From positions 1 to 64,000 of the forward strand of contig NZ_JACHXL010000007.1 of NCBI RefSeq assembly GCF_014192115.1: a DNA stretch of 64,000 nt, in the 5' to 3' direction. Under the pieces are notes generated by a model. The model did no database searches. It saw only the letters and a list, made by a program, of their open reading frames with translations, and had not been told where the DNA came from. This document shows positions 26,784 through 36,136 of the stretch, piece by piece (positions within the stretch are counted from its first letter, which is position 1; each line of letters begins with the position of its first letter). This DNA is from Psychrobacter luti. GTDB taxonomy: Bacteria; Pseudomonadota; Gammaproteobacteria; Pseudomonadales; Moraxellaceae. The translations under genes were made by a program, and so were the position numbers.

Positions 26784-28583
26784 CTAAGCGTATTTAGCCA
26801 TTTCTTTGAACTTGACATTACGTACTACAAGTTCCTGATAGGTCCCATAATCAATTATTTTGCCGTATTCCATAAAGTAGATAAGATCACACTTCTCTAC
26901 CGTTTTTAGACGATGCGCAATCATAATAATAGTTTTTTGACCACTAAACTCATGGATAGCGTCCATGACTATCTTTTCAGTAATACCATCTAATGCACTG
27001 GTTGCTTCGTCGAATACCAGCACTTCGGCCTCGTGATAAAGTGCGCGCGCAATGCCAATACGTTGACGCTGACCACCTGAGAGCTGTACGCCGCGCTCAC
27101 CGACTTTGGTATTGACACCGTCTGGCAGTTGCTCAACCAACTCTGTCAGACTGGCTAAATTTAACGCTTTATTAACTTGTTTTAGGCTGATGTCTTTCGC
27201 CGGGATACCAAAGGCTATATTTTCAGCGATGCTTCCTCCACTCAGAAAAATACTTTGTGGTACAAATCCCAATAGATCTTGCCAAGCGCGTTTATTATCT
27301 ACAGTGATGCGAACGTCATCGACATATATACCGCCTTGTTGCGGCATTAACAAACCAAGCAGCAGATCTATCAAAGTTGATTTGCCAGAACCTGATGAAC
27401 CAACCAGACCAATCACACTATTGACAGGGATACTCATATTGACGCCTTCCACAGCCGGTCTATCTTTACCAGGATAGCTAAACTCTATATCGCTAAGCTT
27501 AATGCTTTTTTTTAGCTCAATTGGTGTGGATATGACGGTATCACTACTAGTTTTTCGAATATCAAATGATTTTTCTAAATCATCTTTGACTGCTTCAAAC
27601 GCAGCAGTATTCCCTTTAATTTGAGATAGACTAGAATATATTTGTTGTAGAGCTGGCAACAACTTAAATGCCGCCAGAGCATAAACTGCTAAAATTGGCA
27701 AGACCTCTCCTAGATTACCAGAATGTACCTTAATCAATACCAATACTAATAAAATCATCGCACCAAAGGCTATAAGCTCTATAAAATATCGTGGTACTTG
27801 GCTAATAGCTACATTGGTACCTTGAGCACGAGCGAATACTTTACCGCTATCATGAAACCGAGTGATAAAATCATGGCTACGATTTAGCAGTAAGACGTCT
27901 TTAATACCGCCAAACCCTTCGTTCATGAGTCTAAAACGTTGAGTCGACACTTCAGACAGCTGTTGACCGTTACTTTCTAATTTTTGTCGCACCAATCTAT
28001 ATAGTACTAAGTACGCTAACGAAAATATGAATAATCCCAGTATCGCGATAACCGGATCATAAATCACAATACTGATAGATATAAATAGTGCCAACACTAG
28101 CTTTGAATTCATTTGCATTAGTGGCTGGACAATTTGCGAACTTATCCTTGCCGCCTCTGTAGATACCTGCTTAGTCAGCTGTGCACTACTACCGCTGGCA
28201 TGGAACTGCCAGCTTTGCTGCATATAGTAAGTATAGAGACGATCCGCAATCTCAGTACCGATCCGCGCGCCAAAAATTGATAATCTCCAAGTTGTAAACA
28301 TAGAAATGACAGTGGAAAAAGTCAACATGACTAGGACTATCACACCAGTATAAAACAAGAAATCCATTGGGTTATTCAGACCAGACATCTTATACAACTG
28401 TGCAAAAACGCCATTAGTCTCTAGTATGCTAATATCACCAACTAAAGCCATAAAAGGGGCTATAGAAGCAATCCCTAATAGCTCTGCAAACGCCATAATA
28501 ACAACCAGCAATTGCAATATATAAAACTGTTTTAACTGTTTATCGGTCAGCAGAGCAAAAAGCTGTTTGATTACTTTCAACAT
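26784..28583 (-). CDS. PglK-type ABC flippase for lipid-linked oligosaccharide
   Basis: 599-residue ABC half-transporter with N-terminal exporter transmembrane domain (six helices, about residues 15-320) and a C-terminal ATPase with Walker A GSSGSGKST, signature LSGGQRQRIGIARAL, Walker B VLVFDEATSALD and H-loop MIAHRLKTV. Overall layout is like PglK/MsbA exporters that flip undecaprenyl-diphospho-oligosaccharides at the cost of ATP. No Wzx-type flippase is present in the locus, so this protein is the natural candidate to export the repeat unit. A lipid A flippase (MsbA) would not normally sit here. Confidence 0.8.
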   Translation of the reverse strand: MLKVIKQLFALLTDKQLKQFYILQLLVVIMAFAELLGIASIAPFMALVGDISILETNGVFAQLYKMSGLNNPMDFLFYTGVIVLVMLTFSTVISMFTTWRLSIFGARIGTEIADRLYTYYMQQSWQFHASGSSAQLTKQVSTEAARISSQIVQPLMQMNSKLVLALFISISIVIYDPVIAILGLFIFSLAYLVLYRLVRQKLESNGQQLSEVSTQRFRLMNEGFGGIKDVLLLNRSHDFITRFHDSGKVFARAQGTNVAISQVPRYFIELIAFGAMILLVLVLIKVHSGNLGEVLPILAVYALAAFKLLPALQQIYSSLSQIKGNTAAFEAVKDDLEKSFDIRKTSSDTVISTPIELKKSIKLSDIEFSYPGKDRPAVEGVNMSIPVNSVIGLVGSSGSGKSTLIDLLLGLLMPQQGGIYVDDVRITVDNKRAWQDLLGFVPQSIFLSGGSIAENIAFGIPAKDISLKQVNKALNLASLTELVEQLPDGVNTKVGERGVQLSGGQRQRIGIARALYHEAEVLVFDEATSALDGITEKIVMDAIHEFSGQKTIIMIAHRLKTVEKCDLIYFMEYGKIIDYGTYQELVVRNVKFKEMAKYA

Positions 28584-28765
28584 AACCTACCCAACTATAT
28601 TACGTTTAATATAAAAAGATACAGCGGGACTGGGATCAATTTTTTTGTAACCTCTGTCAGCTTAGGCACAGCTCACTAGAAACATTTATACAGTTCCGCC
28701 TCATAACGTCACGTCTCTATTTTGTTTAGTATCAACTATCATATTGGTTTAATACCTGCATCATA

Positions 28766-31051
28766 TTACCGATTGCCGGCATAGGCGTAGCGATGATTAT
28801 AGTTATATTTACTCATAAGACCTTGCCTTACATCGTTGAGAATAATGCCATCTACTTGGATATTAGATTCATGCATTTGCTTAACGGCATAGATTAACTG
28901 TTTTTCCATTGAATCATCATATCTGGTTACCATGAGTACTTTGTCTGCATGCTGAGCTAATACCATTGCATCTGAAGCGGCCAATAATGGTGCTGAATCG
29001 ATTATAATATAGTCGTACTGAGACTTTAATCCTGTTAACAGAGCATCAAATTTTTCGCTAATTAGTAGCGATTCAGGATCATTTGGATGCTTTCCACGTG
29101 GCATAAAGTCAATATTCTCTATACCACTAGTATGAATAAAGTTCCCTATACTAGAATCAGAAACATCATTCACTATTTGAATATCGGCGCTCTTGCTAGG
29201 TTGGTTAAGTTGCAAACTGCTATCGTCTGGCGACAGATAATCTGCTAAGCCATCATATTGACTCATACCAAAAACCTTGTGCAGCTCACCCATCCGCATA
29301 TCCGCATCTATGAGCAAAACTTTTTTGTTCAGCTGAGCAAAGACTTCTGCCAAGTTAACAGAGATAAACGACTTGCCAACGTCTGGGCTTTCACCAGTTA
29401 ACAAAAGCACCTTTGCCTTTTGGTTGCCTGCAATCACCGTTGGGATACTCAATATAAGTCTAGTTCGAAGACTTTTAATCGCTTCATAACTCAAGCTACT
29501 GTTATCAACATGAGCCAGCATACGAGGGGCTGATTTTTTGTTAGTACTTAATCGTGATAATACAGCGGAGCGTGGAATTGTGGCGATGACCGGCACTCCT
29601 GTCTTAGACTCAATACGTTCAGGGTCTTTAACGACATTTCTAAGCATATGCATAATGAATACTAATAGAGCACCTAGCAGAGCACCTGCTAGGGTGGCTA
29701 AAGTCATTATTAATTGTTTTTTAGGGGTAATTATTCTATTGGTATTGATAGGCAAATCAATGATACGGGCAGCGCTGACCTCACCTGCTTTGACAATTTT
29801 TAGCTGCTCATAATTTTTAAGGATAGTGAGATAAATCTCTCTATCGATGTTTACATCCTCAGAGAGTGTCAAAAACTCTCTCTGTACTTCTGGTAGAGCA
29901 CTGATGGTATTGTCGATTTGCTGCTTTCTAGCATTCAATACGCTAAGTTGTTCGTTTATCTGAATGACCAAAGGATGCTCATTGGTATAGTAAGTAGTTA
30001 GATCTGCTTTTTTTAGCTTAAGCTCACTAATTTGTGTATCAATTCCAGCATTTTCACTAAGCAATATTGACGCTTCTTGTGCTACATCAATGGTGCCAGA
30101 ATTCTCACGAAATTTATTAAATATTGCTTCTGATTCTTTGAGTTTTTGTTTTAAGGCTGGAATTTGTTTTTTCATAAACTCAATAGTCTTGATAGTTTGT
30201 TCCGAGCTGTGTGTTTGGTCCTGTGCACTATAAGACAGTACAATATGTTCTAATATTAGGCTGACTTGCTTTTGGTCTAGACCTGACAAAGACAGCTCGA
30301 TCATACCGGTCTTAGTGCCTTCCTCCACTACTGACAAAGCACTATTGATAGAGTCTGTGGTGATTTGCAGTGATTGCTTAGTAATATCAATAGGATGTTC
30401 ACCAGCAGGTAGCTCATTGACCATAATGTCAATGAGACCACTCTTACCTGTGAAACGATGGGCTTTGTTCAACTGTCCCTTAAATCTCTCACTGCCACTA
30501 CTCAAAACAAAGCCTGTGTTAGTTCTTAATAAAGTAAAGGCTTTATCTAAATAGTCTTCTGACACATTAAACTGACTCACTTGTACTCGACCATCACTAG
30601 TCTCGAGTACAACACCATCAGCAGTATTCATTTGCACGTTCGTTTGGTTGTTTTTTATTCTATCTATCTTACTAACTATGGGATCATTCAATCTAATACC
30701 CAAATGAAGCAAATCCACCACTGGCTCTAAGACCATACGAGATCTTATAAGCTTAATCTGCGCTTGCATTGAACTATCATCAGGTGGCAATAGCTCTGCT
30801 ATATTCGACCCTAGACCTGATAAGTTTTGGGAGGTTTCATCAATTTGAATCAGTGCATCTGATTTAAAAGTAGGATTTTCATAGCGAACATACAACATCC
30901 CTATTATTAAACCCAAAATTGCAAACAGAGCAATGATTTTCCAGCCGCGTAGTAATACTAAAAGCAGACCCAGTAGATCATTATCTTTGTCAGTATTGTG
31001 TCTAGATAAATCCTTTGAATTGTTATCCATAACATTGTTATCCATAACCAT
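28766..31051 (-). CDS. wzc: Polysaccharide co-polymerase / autophosphorylating tyrosine kinase (Wzc-type)
   Basis: 761 residues. A Wzz-like domain lies between two membrane helices (about residues 38-56 and 445-465) with a coiled-coil periplasmic region; the C-terminal BY-kinase domain has Walker A GESPDVGKS, Walker A' VLLIDADMR and Walker B YIIIDSAPLL, and ends in a tyrosine cluster (KYNYNHRYAYAGNR) that would be phosphorylated. It controls chain length and export together with Wza. The N-terminus has a short in-frame duplication (MDNNVMDNN). No Wzb phosphatase gene accompanies it in this window. Confidence 0.92.
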   Translation of the reverse strand: MVMDNNVMDNNSKDLSRHNTDKDNDLLGLLLVLLRGWKIIALFAILGLIIGMLYVRYENPTFKSDALIQIDETSQNLSGLGSNIAELLPPDDSSMQAQIKLIRSRMVLEPVVDLLHLGIRLNDPIVSKIDRIKNNQTNVQMNTADGVVLETSDGRVQVSQFNVSEDYLDKAFTLLRTNTGFVLSSGSERFKGQLNKAHRFTGKSGLIDIMVNELPAGEHPIDITKQSLQITTDSINSALSVVEEGTKTGMIELSLSGLDQKQVSLILEHIVLSYSAQDQTHSSEQTIKTIEFMKKQIPALKQKLKESEAIFNKFRENSGTIDVAQEASILLSENAGIDTQISELKLKKADLTTYYTNEHPLVIQINEQLSVLNARKQQIDNTISALPEVQREFLTLSEDVNIDREIYLTILKNYEQLKIVKAGEVSAARIIDLPINTNRIITPKKQLIMTLATLAGALLGALLVFIMHMLRNVVKDPERIESKTGVPVIATIPRSAVLSRLSTNKKSAPRMLAHVDNSSLSYEAIKSLRTRLILSIPTVIAGNQKAKVLLLTGESPDVGKSFISVNLAEVFAQLNKKVLLIDADMRMGELHKVFGMSQYDGLADYLSPDDSSLQLNQPSKSADIQIVNDVSDSSIGNFIHTSGIENIDFMPRGKHPNDPESLLISEKFDALLTGLKSQYDYIIIDSAPLLAASDAMVLAQHADKVLMVTRYDDSMEKQLIYAVKQMHESNIQVDGIILNDVRQGLMSKYNYNHRYAYAGNR

Positions 31052-31145
31052 GTCTTCATCAGTTAGTGTTAGTCACTCAGCTTATTTTTTTAGTCCATTA
31101 TTCAAGGCTCGCGGTGATATTATCAAACGCCATAACTGCTATCGC

Positions 31146-32219
31146 TTAAAAGTCTGAGAGTGATCTGATCGCAGAAGTTGACGGCAGTAGCGCGCTAATA
31201 ACACGGTTCCAACGAGTTAAGCCCGTAGGGTCAACGTAAAGAATGTCATTAGCCTGCATCTCAAAGCGATTTGCCAATGCTAAGCCGGTAATAGTCTGCA
31301 TATCGGCATAATAGATATTGGTATAGTTATACTTTGAATTATCACGGACAATATATACTTTGGCAGCATTGGCTGTGCTCGCATTTAAGCCACTTGATTC
31401 ACCCAGTACATGCGCTAAGCTAAGCCCCTGCTCAGGTATAGCGACTGGTTCGATTCGACCAAATTCTCCCAAAACATAGACTTTATTACGGCTTTGACTA
31501 TTGACATGGATTGAATCTCCATCTTGTACATAGATTTGGTTGGCAGATAGCCCCATCTGCCTTAATGACTGCAATCCTAAGTTATAATTTTTACCTCGGC
31601 GATTTAATACAATATTATTTGAATCGCCTGTCGTAGTGGCACCCCCTGCCATGGACAAAGCACCATATAAAGTGACCGGTGCATCAGTAATAGGAAACTC
31701 GCCAGACTTAGTGACTTCTCCGTCGATAAAGAATTTGCTACCCAGATAGTTGGTTATTCTGACTTGCGGGTCTGAGTATTTGAGATAGCGTTGCAACCTA
31801 CTTTGTAATACTGCAGTGAACTGCGGCACACTCATGCCACTCGCTTTCAGGCGGCCTATCAATGGAAACTGAATAAAGCCTTGCTGATCTACAGTCAGAC
31901 TTGATGTTGATGCAGTGATATTTGGATAGTCAGTGAGCACTATACTCATGACGTCTCCAGCTTCAATACGATAACCTATTGGTCTTGAAGCTTTGACCAA
32001 GTTATATAGCTCATTATCGAATACCGGAGCTTGCTTAGCGGGTAAGGTGGTTACGTCTAATGGCTGAACATTGAAGGTAATACCATTTTCTGCCACAAAG
32101 GCACCACTGGGCGGTAACTCACCTGCTTGAAGGCCAGAATTAATGCTAGAGCACCCTGAAGCTAGGCTAATCATGAGTAGACACGCTACACTTAATAACT
32201 TTGATGAATTGAATAACAT
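31146..32219 (-). CDS. wza: Outer membrane polysaccharide export lipoprotein (Wza-type)
   Basis: 357 residues with a lipoprotein signal (hydrophobic segment then LASGC, Cys about residue 23), a poly-export domain around YRIEAGDVMSIVLTDYPN and SLIB-type repeats (FIDGEVTKSGEFPIT, VYVLGEFGRIEPVAIP). It forms the octameric outer membrane channel. ATG at 32219 is chosen over the one at 32240 because AAAGG lies 8 bases upstream and the signal peptide starts properly. It is the first gene of the minus-strand polysaccharide locus; wzc follows after a 94-base gap. Confidence 0.92.
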   Translation of the reverse strand: MLFNSSKLLSVACLLMISLASGCSSINSGLQAGELPPSGAFVAENGITFNVQPLDVTTLPAKQAPVFDNELYNLVKASRPIGYRIEAGDVMSIVLTDYPNITASTSSLTVDQQGFIQFPLIGRLKASGMSVPQFTAVLQSRLQRYLKYSDPQVRITNYLGSKFFIDGEVTKSGEFPITDAPVTLYGALSMAGGATTTGDSNNIVLNRRGKNYNLGLQSLRQMGLSANQIYVQDGDSIHVNSQSRNKVYVLGEFGRIEPVAIPEQGLSLAHVLGESSGLNASTANAAKVYIVRDNSKYNYTNIYYADMQTITGLALANRFEMQANDILYVDPTGLTRWNRVISALLPSTSAIRSLSDF

Positions 32220-32320
32220 AGAAAAACCTTTATAAATCATAGATATAAGTAGCGCCTACTGATTGAACCAATTAAGACAACTATATTAAAGAGCTACATT
32301 AGCCACAGAAAAACAAAGCC

Positions 32321-32329
32321 ATAATAACA
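32321..32329 (-). promoter_or_regulatory. Candidate extended -10 promoter for the polysaccharide locus
   Basis: On the minus strand TGTTATTAT forms an extended -10 element, with TTCAAT 16 bases upstream as a weak -35. It lies about 100 bases before wza in the 365-base divergent gap 32220-32584 shared with rluB. No JUMPStart/ops element (GGCGGTAG) was seen in this gap. Confidence 0.35.
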
Positions 32330-32496
32330 TAGGTGGTTAAATATTGAATAATAATGCGCTATTTTCGGCGAAAATTACTTAAGAATAACAATCAGCTTAT
32401 ATTTGCGTTCGTCAAATATGGAAATCTTGATTAAACTCATAACTATCTAATAAATCATGGATTATTACAAATAACCTTAGCCTTAAAAAATTTCTC

Positions 32497-32527
32497 TTGA
32501 ACATAGCTTTGATAAATAGCGTATAAT
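32497..32527 (+). promoter_or_regulatory. Candidate sigma-70 promoter of rluB
   Basis: A perfect TATAAT at 32522-32527, with TTGAAC at 32497-32502 and a rather long 19-base spacer. It lies about 57 bases before the rluB start, on the plus strand. Confidence 0.5.
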
Positions 32528-32584
32528 AATCAGTCCAAAATTATACATTGAGAAATGTAAATCCACCGACTCAAGGATACAGTT

Positions 32585-33520
32585 ATGAAAGATGAAAAAC
32601 TCCAAAAAGCCCTCGCCCGTATGGGACTTGGCTCACGCCGTCAGATGGAAGAAGTGATCAAGGCAGGTCGCGTAACCGTTAATAATGGCCCAGCGACTAT
32701 CGGCGACCGTGTTGAACAAGGTGATGAGATTCGTGTTGATGGTCGTCAGATCAAATATACTGCTGAAAATGAAAAGCGTCGGCGCGTTTTAGCGTATTAC
32801 AAGCCTGAAGGCGAAGTATGTTCTGCCAATGATCCAGAAGGTCGTCCAACAGTCTTTGAGCGGTTGCCAAAGCTGACTCATGACCGTTGGGTAATGGTTG
32901 GTCGCTTGGATATTAACTCGACTGGTCTGTTATTGTTTACCAATGATGGCGAAATGGCGCATCGCTTGATGCATCCGTCTAGCGAAGTGACACGTGAATA
33001 TGCCGTGCGCGTATTAGGTGAAGTGACACCAGATATCGCTCGTACGCTAACGTCTGGCGTCATGTTAGAAGACGGTATGGCACAGTTTGAAGATATCAAA
33101 GAAGGCGGCGGTGAAGGCGTCAATAAGTGGTATCACGTCAGGCTAAAAGAAGGTCGTAACCGCGAAGTACGCCGTTTGTTTGAATCACAAGGTCTTAAAG
33201 TGAGCCGTCTGCTGCGTACACGTTACGGTACGATTGTCTTACCAAAAGAGCTACGTACTGGGCGTTTCTTAGAGCTTGATAAAAAAGATATCAATACCTT
33301 AACGGATTTAGTGAGCTTACGCCCACGTCATGGTACGGGTCTACATGGCGCAGCGAAAGAGAAGCAAGAACGTATCAAAAATAAGCCGCTTAAAGCGCGT
33401 CGTACGGACACTCGTGGTGATAATCGTAATAGCGCCAGTAGTAGCGCTAAACCAAAAAGTAGCGGTAGTCCTGCTAGTCGCGGTACGCGTAATACCCGTG
33501 ACCGTAACAACGAGCGTTAA
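32585..33520 (+). CDS. rluB: 23S rRNA pseudouridine(2605) synthase
   Basis: 311 residues. N-terminal S4 RNA-binding domain (about 1-60, LARMGLGSRRQMEE), then the RsuA/RluB catalytic core with YYKPEGEVCS and GRLDINSTGLLLFTNDGE, where Asp109 is the catalytic residue. It modifies U2605 of 23S rRNA in E. coli. The last ~65 residues are a low-complexity Lys/Arg/Ser tail (KPKSSGSPASRGTRNTRDR), often seen in rRNA-binding proteins of Moraxellaceae-like genomes. It reads away from the polysaccharide locus and ends at a strong terminator. RluE/RsuA paralogues are less likely given the S4 domain and length. Confidence 0.9.
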   Translation: MKDEKLQKALARMGLGSRRQMEEVIKAGRVTVNNGPATIGDRVEQGDEIRVDGRQIKYTAENEKRRRVLAYYKPEGEVCSANDPEGRPTVFERLPKLTHDRWVMVGRLDINSTGLLLFTNDGEMAHRLMHPSSEVTREYAVRVLGEVTPDIARTLTSGVMLEDGMAQFEDIKEGGGEGVNKWYHVRLKEGRNREVRRLFESQGLKVSRLLRTRYGTIVLPKELRTGRFLELDKKDINTLTDLVSLRPRHGTGLHGAAKEKQERIKNKPLKARRTDTRGDNRNSASSSAKPKSSGSPASRGTRNTRDRNNER

Positions 33521-33573
33521 TCGGATTAATTTAACCTTACTTTGAATCTTTTATAAATTTGAAGTAGTTAATA

Positions 33574-33612
33574 AAAAAAGCGGTCAATGATTCATTCATT
33601 GACCGCTTTTTT
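33574..33612. terminator. Bidirectional Rho-independent terminator between rluB and the paralogue triad
   Basis: A perfect 17-base stem (33574-33590 with 33596-33612) around the loop TTCAT, with runs of A and T at both ends. It can end rluB from the left and the minus-strand gene 33647-34204 from the right. Confidence 0.9.
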
Positions 33613-33646
33613 ATGCGTTTCCTGAATAACGTTGCTAACTGAAAGC

Positions 33647-34204
33647 TTAGCTATCATGGCTATTAATATAGCTCTTCATGATTCGTAATTCCTGCAACTG
33701 CTGAACCTCTATTTGCTTTAATAGTTCATCTAGACGATGCTCTATATTATTTAATACATCTTGTAATAACTCACTGGCTTCAGCTTTTTTTTGCTGATTT
33801 ACCTCATTATTACTTCTATTTATGTTCACTAGCTGATAATGATTGGCTAGCATTTCAGGCAATCGAGTATGTAGTATCTTATTTAACACAAACTGCTGTT
33901 CTGTGACCGCAGGCGTTTTATTCTGAGCTTGCAATGTTTTTTGATAAGATTGATAGCTGCTGACCTTTTCATCGATACGTTGTAATTGACGTATTTGGTT
34001 ATCTGGCAAAACTTTCAAGTGCTTTTTATTTAAAGTTAGCTGCTGCCAATTAACAGCAGATAGAGCCAATGGCGTATTATTATCTTGATATGCAAGTACG
34101 CCTGGAGTAATGCCGGCCATTTTATGCAATGCGTGCCAGCCCTTTCTACCGAAATAAATGGTAGTGACTGTCGTCACAATGCCAACCCCTACTAAAACAC
34201 TCAT
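33647..34204 (-). CDS. Unknown membrane-anchored protein, paralogue triad member 1
   Basis: 185 residues, function unknown. One N-terminal hydrophobic segment (about 1-18) is followed by a mostly helical, charged region. It shares with the next two genes a common order of segments: RIDEKVSSYQSYQ, then QQFVLNKILHTRLPEML..YQL, then LLQDVLNNIEHRLDELL with a C-terminal helix ending in YINS. The three appear to be old tandem duplicates. It lacks the EF-hand-like loop of the middle copy. The stop is 35 bases from the terminator at 33574-33612. Confidence 0.6.
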   Translation of the reverse strand: MSVLVGVGIVTTVTTIYFGRKGWHALHKMAGITPGVLAYQDNNTPLALSAVNWQQLTLNKKHLKVLPDNQIRQLQRIDEKVSSYQSYQKTLQAQNKTPAVTEQQFVLNKILHTRLPEMLANHYQLVNINRSNNEVNQQKKAEASELLQDVLNNIEHRLDELLKQIEVQQLQELRIMKSYINSHDS

Positions 34205-34241
34205 ATACGCCTAACCTTTTTTAGCTCATACGATTGGGTAA

Positions 34242-34937
34242 TTATAGTTTAATATCTTTAGCATTCGTATTCGCGCTTTTGCCACTTGCATCAGTTGGAA
34301 TTTCAAGGGCCTCGATTTCTATATTACTATGATTAATAATGGTACTATCGGCATTATTATTAATCCCCTGAATATCCGCATTAATGGCAGGATTGTTAAA
34401 ACGTTTTTGTAGGTATCGATTGGTCGCAAGTAGCTTTTGCCCATCTTGATGATAAGAGGCATTAAGCAAGTCATCAAACTGGGTATTAATGGTGCTCAAT
34501 ACATCTAACAATGCCTCTTTACCAGTGACATTAGAGTGCTTGATTTTAGTGTTATCGGCAAGCGCGCCATCCCCCACATCTAAATCATGCAAGCGGCGAT
34601 AGTCTGCTACGGCAAGTGGCACATGCCTATCCATTAAGTTTTGAATCATGACGTAGGTTTCGTTGACGGTGTCTTTATCATCGATTTTGCCGTCATTATT
34701 GGTATCACCATAAATGACACGCAGCTTTTCGCCTTTTTCATTGATTTGATCGAGCGCTGTCTTAACGTCAATCGGCAAGCTTTTTTCAGGAATATAGCCT
34801 AACTGCGGCATCGCTTTATACTCAAGCATTTTGGGGGCCGTCACTTTTTTGATACCACGATATCCTAGGTACAACCCAGTGGCTGGCAGCATGCCATATA
34901 AAACAAACATTACGAACATCGCAGTCAATTGGGTCAT
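34242..34937 (-). CDS. Unknown membrane-anchored protein with EF-hand-like loop, triad member 2
   Basis: 231 residues, function unknown. One N-terminal transmembrane segment (about 5-26). Residues 78-89 read DTNNDGKIDDKD, which fits an EF-hand/dockerin-type calcium loop (D78, N80, D82, I85, D89). The loop is inserted between the LDQINEKGEKLR block and the YVMIQNLMDRHVPLAVADYRRL block that correspond to segments of the sister proteins; LLDVLSTINTQFDDLL then matches their C-terminal block. An AAGGAT lies 8 bases before the ATG. Calcium binding is inferred from the motif only. Confidence 0.62.
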   Translation of the reverse strand: MTQLTAMFVMFVLYGMLPATGLYLGYRGIKKVTAPKMLEYKAMPQLGYIPEKSLPIDVKTALDQINEKGEKLRVIYGDTNNDGKIDDKDTVNETYVMIQNLMDRHVPLAVADYRRLHDLDVGDGALADNTKIKHSNVTGKEALLDVLSTINTQFDDLLNASYHQDGQKLLATNRYLQKRFNNPAINADIQGINNNADSTIINHSNIEIEALEIPTDASGKSANTNAKDIKL

Positions 34938-35171
34938 TAGATTATCCTTATTGCTTAGCAGAGTTGTTTGGCAAATTTCTTATGATTCTAAATAGCTTAT
35001 TATTCTAAATAAGATAGATAGTTATCATTAAACAAAAAAATAAGGCTCTATAAAAGCCCTATATTGTTATACATTGAATCGATTGTGTTTAATCATGCTG
35101 ATTTATAATACTTTCATGATAGCAATTCAAAGTCCATAAGTTAAAACCTAAGATTAGAAGAGAAGCAAGCA

Positions 35172-35927
35172 CTAGCTCTGGGTTCGGCTTTTTACATAGC
35201 GGTGCGTTGAAGCCAGTTTATTCATCACCGTTTGGTGTAGCTCATCTAGCAATTCATCAAGCTCATAATCAATCTCTAAAAACAAATCGGTCAACATATC
35301 GCCTGCAGTCATTTTGCCTTGTACCATATTATTTTTGGTACGATGCGGACTAAATCGTTGCAGCTGCTCATAGTGATGTAGCGCTTCTGGAATACTTTCA
35401 GATATTAGCTTATCAATGACGAATTGGCGCTCATTATGTTGCTGTTGTTGCTCAGCATTAAGCTCGCTACTCCACTCACGGTAGCGCTTTAATTTACCAT
35501 TAATTCGGTCTAGTATCGCAACGGCCTCAATAGGCATAGCATTTAGGGTGGCTTCATCGACCACATCAACAAGCTCAGTCATAATCGGACAGCGTCCATG
35601 TTTGAGATACCATAACGTATCAGGGTCAAAAGGAGGGCGATTGGTTGGGCGCATCTGAGCACGATTGGCTAAATAGCGATCAGTCAATGGCGTTGCCGAG
35701 CGGATATCATTTACTTGTGCTAATGCATCGCAAATACGATCGGCACGCTCAGGCGGCGTAAGCGTAGAACGTTGGCTGCTCGCTTGAGTCTGCTCATTAT
35801 CGGCTGCTTTATCATTAGACGTACTATCACCACTACTTGCCATCTTCTGAGCATTTTTAGCCGCAAGTGTTGGCAGGTCTTGAGCTTGCCCAAATGACTG
35901 TAGCATTCTTGTCAAACTTACGACCAT
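35172..35927 (-). CDS. Unknown soluble protein, triad member 3
   Basis: 251 residues, function unknown. Unlike its two sisters it has no clear transmembrane start; residues about 25-55 are Ser/Asn/Gln-rich. A unique block (FDPDTLWYLKHGRCP, about 100-115) precedes the shared core: LDRINGKLKRYREW, RQFVIDKLISESIPEALHHY, and MLTDLFLEIDYELDELL followed by a helix with STHRYVKS. The gap to the next gene (35928-36136) shows nothing recognisable. Confidence 0.6.
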   Translation of the reverse strand: MVVSLTRMLQSFGQAQDLPTLAAKNAQKMASSGDSTSNDKAADNEQTQASSQRSTLTPPERADRICDALAQVNDIRSATPLTDRYLANRAQMRPTNRPPFDPDTLWYLKHGRCPIMTELVDVVDEATLNAMPIEAVAILDRINGKLKRYREWSSELNAEQQQQHNERQFVIDKLISESIPEALHHYEQLQRFSPHRTKNNMVQGKMTAGDMLTDLFLEIDYELDELLDELHQTVMNKLASTHRYVKSRTQS

Positions 35928-36136
35928 GACCGCTTCTGCCCCTCTTCCAGTGCATTCATATTTTGCTCGTACTACGTTTATTCATATTGCATCGATTTAT
36001 TCAATAGCGTATCTTAACAGCTTTTTACGGCGCTGCCAGTAAGCAAAATGTCAAGATTCTCACTTTGCAACCTCTCAAATCATGTGAAAGACAAAGCGCT
36101 TAAAATATCAAACCTTAAAATCATAAGCGCACTATT

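Noticed and set aside
27106-27477. 123-codon plus-strand frame opposite the ABC transporter
   Set aside because: Antisense of the ATPase domain whose motifs are intact on the minus strand.
26784-28583. Lipid A flippase MsbA
   Set aside because: Place in the glycan locus and PglK-like layout make oligosaccharide export more likely, though sequence alone cannot fully exclude it.
32220-32584. JUMPStart/ops element before the polysaccharide locus
   Set aside because: No GGCGGTAG or similar on the minus strand of this gap.
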